Assembly: GCA_019916065.1 (NCBI GenBank)
Contig: CM034240.1
Span: forward strand, 37,809,389 to 37,873,388
Length of the DNA stretch: 64,000 nucleotides
From: Vitellaria paradoxa
Lineage: Eukaryota > Streptophyta > Magnoliopsida > Ericales > Sapotaceae
Reading direction: 5' to 3'
In this document: positions 57,723-64,000 of the stretch, in pieces
Numbering within the stretch: the first letter of the stretch is position 1
Layout of the letters: each line of letters starts with the position of its first letter
Made by a program: the position numbers and the translations under genes
The notes under the pieces: generated by a model
What the model was told of the DNA's origin: nothing
Databases searched by the model: none
Seen by the model: only the letters and a program-made list of their open reading frames with translations

Positions 57723-58528
57723 TTGGTTGTAACTTGGCCAAAGGTAATGGTTAACAATGGAGGATATGGAAATCAAAGCACATGTCTTAGGATAAAGATA
57801 CTCAAGTGCGCACAAGTCCCGAACTACCCATTTCCTTTCCAATCCCAACAAGGATCCCAACAAGAAGCTTATTCAAAAACTTACAAACTACTCATGGGAC
57901 ATTCTCAATAATTATAATACAATGCACAAGTCCCAAAATTACACAAGCAAAAGGAATGACAAACTTTTTTTTCTGTTCTTTTTTTTTCTTTCTCTATTTT
58001 TTCTTTTTCTTTTTTTCTTTTTTATTTTTTTCCTTTTTTTTTCTTTTTTTTGTTTTTGAAATAATGAAAATACATCAGCTTGATTCTCCACCCTAATTTT
58101 CCTCTCATTATGCTCAAAAATTTCCATTCCCAATCCTTATTCACATCATTGACATTTAGGCACTTTCACAACCCAAGACATGAGGGTAAGGCTTAAAGTA
58201 TGTGAATGAGGCTAAGAGATAATATATGAGGTGGGAACCAAAGAAAATATATATATATATATATCACACACTTTATTATAAAGGCTTCAAGTTGGTTCCT
58301 AGGGCAATTTCATATCAAGGAAGGATAAAGAGGCCCAAAAATAGCAAAGAGGGCCTAGCATCATGTTCAAAGCTTGCAACAACTCATAATGTGCCAAGTG
58401 AAACTCATGCAAGTGTGTGTGATGCAATTGGTGCATTGAAAATCAAACTGACGAACAAAAAAGCTGTAATTATGTGTAACCCCTCAAGAAAAAGAATAAT
58501 AGGCTCAAAAGCTCACCATTAAGGGTAT
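57723..58528 (-). mobile_element. Inverted copy of the retroelement spacer
   Basis: The reverse complement of ~57960-58528 matches ~16700-17120 (TTCCCACCTCATATATTA, GAGCCTATTATTCTT). It lies on the far side of a family L LTR from the second gag-like remnant, so it belongs to that minus-strand element. A T/C homopolymer-rich tract occupies 57964-58055. The 64-codon Lys-rich frame there is its translation artefact. Confidence 0.65.
58226..58522 (+). CDS. Antisense spacer frame, second copy (unknown)
   Basis: It is open for 98 codons, with its second half matching the frame at 16733-16939 (GRIKRPKNSKEGLASCSKLA against GRINRPKSSKDGLASCLKLA). It is opposite in sense to its host element in both places. 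No known domain; it may not be expressed. Confidence 0.25.
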   Translation: MRWEPKKIYIYIYHTLYYKGFKLVPRAISYQGRIKRPKNSKEGLASCSKLATTHNVPSETHASVCDAIGALKIKLTNKKAVIMCNPSRKRIIGSKAHH

Positions 58529-60172
58529 TGATTACACTTGAAAAGTGTAATTACAAACTCCCTAACTCAACACTTATTCATGTATTTAAATAATTAAAGT
58601 TGAAGTTTTAGTGTTATTATATTACTTATACTTTTATTATTTTATTTGTAGGAAAAAGGGCAAGGATGTCGAAGTTTATAACTATGGAGAGGGCCAAGAA
58701 GACAAAGAAAAAGTCATGGTTCGAACCTCATCTTCGATGGAAAAGACTAGCCCAAAGACCCAACCAAGAGAAGGAAAGAAAGCAAAGAAGGAAAAACTAG
58801 ACGGTCCCCACCGTCACCTAGACGGTCGGGACCACAGAAAGTTTAAAACTTCAGACGGTCCCGACCCCCTCTCCAGACAGTCGGGACCATCCGTGATTTA
58901 CAATAGCCACGTGAAAGCTCCTCTTCTAGGGTTTTGCGGCATCTATATAAAGAGCTATTGCACGGCCAAGGGGAGGGGAAGCCTTTTTTATTTTTGCACC
59001 TTCAATTGAGCATTAGAATAGAATTTTGAGAGTTTTTAGATTAGGTTTTTAGCTTGCATGCGTGGATTCATGGTTTTTGTTGGAGCTTTCATCATTGTCT
59101 TTGTAATGATTCTTCACCTCGTCTTTTATATTCGCTTTAAATTGTAAGTTACACTTTAATCTATTTCGTTTTATTTCGATTTGTTTCGCAATATCATGTT
59201 TTGCTTGTTTCAATTCTCTTTTCGTATATTGAATGCTATTTTATTGTTTTTAAGATGCTTAAAGTAGTTTTAGCGTAAAACCCTAGTTCTTGATTCAACG
59301 AATCAAGAAAGAGTAGTTCACAAAAAGCCTTGGGCTGTTCGTAGTCCCTTTGCGTAGGTTGCGAAACCCTTCGCGTAGGTTTCGAGACCCTTCACGTAGG
59401 TTTCGAGACCCTTCGCGTAGGTTTCAAGACCCTTCGCGTAGGTTGCGAAACTCTTCGCGTAGGTTGCGAGACCCTTCGCGTAGGTTTCGAGACCCTTCGC
59501 GTAGGTTGCGAAACCTTTCGCGAAGGAATTTACCTTTCACAAATCTATTTTTTTTCTATTTCAAAACATTCGAATACGAAAACCCTTAACCAAATCCGTG
59601 TGAGATCACTGGTATGGATTTTCGTAACCAATCATCAAATACTTTTGAATAGAATTAAAAATCAGATTTTTATTAATATTTTGACGTTTAATTGAAAAAC
59701 TCTAGGAAACAAAGGTCTTTAACCATATCCGCTTGAGATCACTGGTACTGACCTTTGATTATAACATCTTCAAAACTTTCAAATTAAACCCTGTTCTTCA
59801 AACAAAAACATCCCAAGGTAAAGTAGTGAACTACCCGGACTTGAAAGTTGGATAAGAACCTTTTTAGTATTATGCTTGTGATTTAATTTAATTTATGAGT
59901 TGATTTATTCGCTTTAGAATTTAGAGTAGACGCTTTGTTTGCATTTTTAAATTAAATTGAATTTCTTTCATTTAGAATCTAAAACAAAAGTTTGAGATGC
60001 TAAAAAAAATTAGTTTAAATTAATTTAGGTTCACCTACTATTAAGAGAACAAGTCTAGAGCTTTTAACAAAGCCCTCCCTGTGGATTCGACCTCGGACTC
60101 ACGAGTTTTAAAACTACGACTGCCCTCTTGCACTTGAGAGGTAGAACCCAAAACACTTTTTAGGGTCGGTCA
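58529..60172 (+). mobile_element. Family L LTR without matching target duplication
   Basis: It begins TGATTACACTTGAAAAGTG and ends GGGTCGGTCA. The flanks are ggtat and tatca, so no TSD. The left neighbour is spacer and the right neighbour is gag-like sequence of a minus-strand element. In the first element copy these two are ~1.4 kb apart once the CACTA insert is ignored, so sequence was lost when this LTR arrived or recombined. It carries GACGGTCGGGACCAC modules near 58800-58890. Confidence 0.85.
59352..59519 (+). repeat. 21-bp minisatellite, eight copies, inside family L LTR
   Basis: The unit is GCGTAGGTTTCGAGACCCTTC and variants (TTGCGAAA for TTTCGAGA). Other family L LTRs have only one or two related phrases (11445-11560, 46830-46870), so the array expanded in this copy. 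Because 21 is a multiple of three the array is open and gives a repeated RRFRDPS pattern. I do not regard it as a gene. Confidence 0.92.
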
Positions 60173-61517
60173 TATCATAAGTGTTCTTAGTAGGTGTGTG
60201 ATAGAACATGATGAAGCTAAACTGACTGGCTCAACAGTGTGCTCCCCTGAACCTATAGCATCAAAGCTCTCAGAATGAGTATTAGGACTTTCCAAGGTCA
60301 CTTGTGTTGTCAGGGTGGGATGAGCTTCAAGCTCCATGGTGGTGTTGTTTGGCATGTCCTTTAGACTCTCAACAGATGATGTCTCGTGTATGTTAGAGTC
60401 TAGTGGGAATGAGTCAAAGGGCTCATTCCATTCATTATCGTAACCATTATTAGAATAGTCGCTCCACTCAAAGTCCAGGGTTTTTGAATTAGAATTTTCT
60501 CGTGCAAGTAACAAAAAGGCCCTAGATTCAGCTATTTCAGCTTCAGTGCGTAGACGAATATAAGGACATGCTGTGGACTCGATCAATGTATCATCTAATG
60601 TAGAGCCAATATGTGTGGAAGTCTCATGTGCACTAGAATCTACTTTTAACTTAACTTCATCCCTATTGAGTTTGCTTGTAGAGTGACTCAACTTGTGTAT
60701 TGCTAGATTCAGTAAGCCAATGGTCTAGGGGTTCTTCAGACTGGCCCTTGGCGAATAGAGTAGGGTTGGGACATGTAATATCCAAATAATCAGACTCCAC
60801 ACCTACTCTATTTTCTAAGGATCGATCATGAGAATCAAGTGAAGTAGGAGGATGTGGCAAAGGGTCAGTGTGGCTTTCAAGTGAATGAGGTTCAAAACTA
60901 GGTTCAAGTTTTTCTCGTGGCCTAGTGTGTTCATAGAAAAATTTTAAAAATGACCATGCCTCTTCTGGGTAAGGTCAAGAAATTCCATACCCAAGCTTTT
61001 ATCAAATGCTCGGTGCAACTCACAAGGTAGAGCCTTATAGAATATGCCTAGAATGTACCCTAAATCTAGTTCATGATTTGGGAAAGTTTCTAAAATTTTT
61101 TTAAATCTCTCCTAGCATTTATAAAATACTTCACCCTTCTTGAAACAAAAATTTCTAATTTGAAAGTGAAAAGTGAAGTTTTGAAATTTGGGGAGAAAGG
61201 TTGCAAAAATCATTTTGTAACTCTTCCCAAATATTAATGGATGAAGTAGCGGCACAACACCAATCATCAGCTACTCCGCATAATGATAACGGGAAAACAT
61301 TATACTTAAGTGTGTTATCTATGTAACCACTTGTGCAATAGAAACATACTGACTCAAAATGTTCTAAATGAACTCTAGGGTGCTCATGTTGAAGTCCATA
61401 AAATTTAGGTAGCATAGAAAAGGTTTGTAGGCAAAAATCAATTCCATAAATGCTGCCTAAATAACTAATGAATGGGTGAATAGTGTCTAGTGAACTAGTA
61501 TAAGGAAAACAATCCAT
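60173..61517 (-). pseudogene. Gag-like gene of family L retrotransposon, second copy
   Basis: It starts at 61517 with MDCFPYTSSLDTIHPFISYL and contains FSMLPKFYGLQHEHPRVHLE, parallel to the copy at 2044-3680. Frame breaks occur near 61155 and between 60860 and 60691. The acidic region 60691-60180 (DFEWSDYSNNGYDNEW, VTLESPNTHSESFDAIGSGE) aligns with 2840-3120. The gene is cut at ~60173 by the plus-strand LTR. As in the first copy, no pol follows. Confidence 0.78.
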
Positions 61518-61590
61518 GTTCAGTAATTTTTTTTTTTTTTGAAAACAGTAGGAAAATAACCTAGAGTTATCCTAATGAATCAAAATTAAG

Positions 61591-61609
61591 TTCCCCGACA
61601 ACGGCGCCA
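61591..61609 (-). other. Primer binding site, tRNA-Asp type (family L, second copy)
   Basis: The minus strand reads TGGCGCCGTTGTCGGGGAA, one mismatch in the tRNA-Asp complement. It lies six bases inside the LTR starting at 61616. Confidence 0.9.
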
Positions 61610-61615
61610 AAAACT

Positions 61616-63476
61616 TGACCGCTTGTAGAATGTGCGTCTAATTAACCCCCAAGTGCAATGGTGTGCGGTGTAGTTTTAACTTGGTGAGTCCGAGGTCGAA
61701 TCCACAGGGAACTATGAGATTGAACACTAGGGTTTTCTGAGTTCTTCTACCTATTGTTTCATTTTAAAAGACAAGAAAAGAAAATAAAACAAGTTTTAGG
61801 TTTTGAGAAGAGTTGATTAAGTAACTAGCAATCAAATAAAAGTAAATTGCAAACATTAACTGAACTAGCATTCAAGAAATTAAATTACTTTTATTCCAAC
61901 TAATAGAAAAGCAAGATACAAAATTAAACTAAACTAGAATAATGAAAGCAATAAAATTAAGCATTCAAGATAACTAAAATGATTCTTGATTCAACTTTCA
62001 ATTTTGGGTAGTTTACTACTTCACTACGGGATGTGTTAAAACTACAATCTATAGTTCACGTCAAAGGAGCCATAGATTGGGAAAAATATTCTTATTAAAG
62101 TTCAGAAAATATCCGATACTCAGTTTTAAAATCACGTTTCATTATGGATAATAAAATTGGAAAGATTTTCTAAGAAAACATTCGGTTTCAAACCTAAATT
62201 AGGGTTTGTTCAAAAATTATTAAGAAAATTATATTCAAGAGTTTTTACCAATGATTACAGAGAATATAGTCAAAAACTCTTGTTTCCGAAGGTTTTTCAA
62301 ACAACCAAAACCAGATTTATTTAAGAAATCAATTTTAATTTGCCCAAATTATTAAATCAATTTTTACCCAAAAACCTTTACCAGTGTTTACAGAGAATGT
62401 AGTCAAAGGTCTCCGTTTTCAAAAGTGTTTGAAACAAAATAAAATAATCCTTAAAATTGTAGATCACTCTGCAAAGGTTTTTACAAACCATGCGAAGGAT
62501 CTACACACATCCCTTCATTTTTCACAAACTACCATTCCTTGATTCGTTGAATCAAGAACTAGGGTTTTACGCTACATTCATAATGAAATCCATGCAATTG
62601 AATCCAACCATTAAGACAAAAGTCAAAGAATGAGATGAAGGAATAAATATAAACTAAACTACAAATAAAAATTATTAATCTATGCAAAAAATAGTACCGT
62701 ACTTCGAAAAACGAAAACAATAATGAAGAATTATGAAAGCTGAAGCGAATCCACAAATTGTTGCACAAAAATAAATTGAAAACTCTCTTTCTAAATTCTA
62801 AAACACTCTCTAAAAGTCTAGAAAAAGATAGAAAAGAAGATGGAAAAAGATGAGAAGATCCCCCCTAAACGGCTGCTCATTAGGTATTTATAACCCCTCC
62901 AAGCAAACCCTAAAACGAAGAAGGAAATTAACCCCGCATGTCCAAGTGTCTGGACACCCAATTGGGGTGTCCGGATGGCAGTAAGCTTCCATGTGTCCAG
63001 GTGTCCGGACACCCAAATGGGGTGCCTGGACAGCAGTGTATAAATTTCACTTTTATGTTTTTCTTCTGATAGCTTTCTGTCCTCGACTTCCAATGCGATG
63101 TTGACCTCGAAGATGATAAATTCAGGCTTCGGCTAAACACATGAAAGTTGTATCCCTTTGAGTCTTTTTTCCAAGCCAAAAAGAATCAGGTCAATCCGAG
63201 TTGTGAGTGAAAAGATATGGTCAAAAAACTGACAGGATGTCAAGCTAGAACTTCAGCTGCACACCACTTCAACCATCTTGAACTTTGAACCATTTTTTTC
63301 TCCGCGACAGCCACTTTCATCGCTGCTAATCTCAATTATTTTTTTGTTTTCCCTACAATTAAGAAAATAAAAGATATAAGTAATAAAATAATGATAAAAC
63401 TTCAAGATTAACTATTTAAATGCATCAATGTGTATCAAAATGTGGAGTTTGTAATTACACTTTTCAAGTGTAATCA
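61616..63476 (-). mobile_element. Family L 5' LTR of a minus-strand element
   Basis: 1861 bp, TGACCGCTTG...GTGTAATCA on the plus strand. The adjoining PBS and gag remnant show it is a 5' LTR. Palindromic modules are of GTGTCCGGACACC type here (62935-63035), unlike GGTCCGGACC in other copies. Frames of 69-91 codons inside it are not genes. Confidence 0.93.
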
Positions 63477-63489
63477 CTAACTTTATGCT

Positions 63490-63680
63490 GCTCAACTGCG
63501 TGAGCCAAGCAGGATCTTTGCACTACTCGATCACATGAGTCGAGTAGGACACTTTGCTATTTTATAGCATTTGGCTTCGTTGGCTAACTTTGCACCTCTC
63601 GACCACATGAATCGAGCAGGATCTTTGTGATACTCAACCAGGTGAGCCAAGTAGGACACCTTATATAGTCGAGTCATTCA
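63490..63680. repeat. Degenerate array of CTCGACCACATGAGTCGAG units
   Basis: Four related units near 63494, 63523, 63597 and 63633 each have the semi-palindrome CTCGANCACATGAGTCGAG followed by (C/T)AGGA(C/T). Similar phrases lie at 56330-56390. It probably belongs to the LTR or 3' region of the element whose integrase end follows. Confidence 0.6.
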
Positions 63681-63762
63681 TCGTAGTAAAGCTATATTCT
63701 GTGGGATCCTGCAAAGATTTTACATTTTATTGACAATTGAATAAAATCACAAAGGTAACTTT

Positions 63763-64000
63763 TTATACATAATATTTCTTCAAGTGCTCTGTGTGCCATA
63801 GGTGGGGTAACTCCTTACCCCCAAGTGTCTTTGGTCGGTAAGTCCCCTTCTGAGTAAAGCCCAGTACCTCATACGGTCCTTCCTAATTCGGGCCAAGTTT
63901 TCCCTCGTGAGAATTCTTTGGTGAATTAACTAATTCACCTTCTTGAGCACCAAATCTCTAGGTCTAAATTCTCTCGGTCGAGCTCTAGAGTTGTGATATT
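63763..64000 (-). pseudogene. Ty3/gypsy integrase C-terminus, partial
   Basis: Read on the minus strand, GPYEVLGFTQKGTYRPKTLG and ELPHLWHTEHLKKYYV end at TAA (63763-63765). This is the usual end of gypsy pol (GPY motif, then ...NLKKYY). Upstream, DLVLKKV precedes a one-base frame change and a TAG replaces the residue before EGPYEV. The fragment runs off the window and belongs to an element different from Athila and family L. Confidence 0.8.

Noticed and set aside
57939..58133. Lys-rich 64-codon open frame
   Set aside because: It is the translation of a T/C homopolymer-rich tract without gene features.
59352..59519. CRISPR-like regular repeat array
   Set aside because: Units are directly tandem with no spacers and lie in a plant LTR; it is a minisatellite.

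Overview
The window is repeat-dominated nuclear DNA of a flowering plant, most likely a eudicot. It is AT-rich and contains Athila-type and other Ty3/gypsy retrotransposons with tRNA-Asp primer sites, a Cassandra TRIM carrying 5S-rRNA-like LTRs, an En/Spm (CACTA) transposon with introns, and two fragments of CC-NB-LRR (CNL) resistance genes. I see no intact housekeeping gene, no tRNA gene and nothing bacterial. Species cannot be fixed from the sequence.

Layout. 1-3904: 3' part of a long LTR, tRNA-Asp PBS, leader and broken gag-like gene of a retrotransposon family called here 'family L' (LTR of about 1.6-2.15 kb, TGATTACACTT...GGTCA). 3905-16085: a degraded CACTA transposon with a TNP2-type transposase and a second Transposase_24-like gene. 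A family L solo LTR (10508-12433, TSD gccgg) sits in the transposase. 16086-18742: retroelement spacer and the start of an ORF3-like gene. 18743-32960: a Cassandra TRIM (TSD acaat) inside that ORF3, itself split by a 13.5-kb Athila-type element on the minus strand (19148-32614, TSD gagag). The ORF3 resumes in frame at 32966-33316 and is followed by a PPT and a possible LTR.

34890-36390: a hairpin MITE and the CC plus partial NB-ARC of a frameshifted CNL gene (minus strand), with a triplicated upstream segment. The third copy of that segment is split by a 6.1-kb element with ~0.5-kb terminal inverted repeats (37749-43837), a Mutator-like candidate. 44940-49363: a decayed retroelement LTR interrupted by another family L solo LTR (46057-48209, TSD ctcta). 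51690-54803: C-terminal LRR of a second CNL on the plus strand, with a non-autonomous CACTA-like element in its probable last intron.

57000-64000: a decayed 'putative gypsy type transposon' domain, spacer, a plus-strand family L LTR carrying a 21-bp minisatellite, a minus-strand family L gag remnant, PBS and LTR, and the integrase C-terminus of another Ty3/gypsy element.

The genes do not form a pathway. The window records repeated nested insertion, and TSDs plus LTR divergence give the order: ORF3-bearing element, then Cassandra, then Athila; and family L element, then CACTA, then solo LTR. The Athila copy is the youngest large insert. Its LTRs differ by about 17 substitutions by eye over ~1.52 kb, and its gag and ORF3 are open, but pol carries stop codons.
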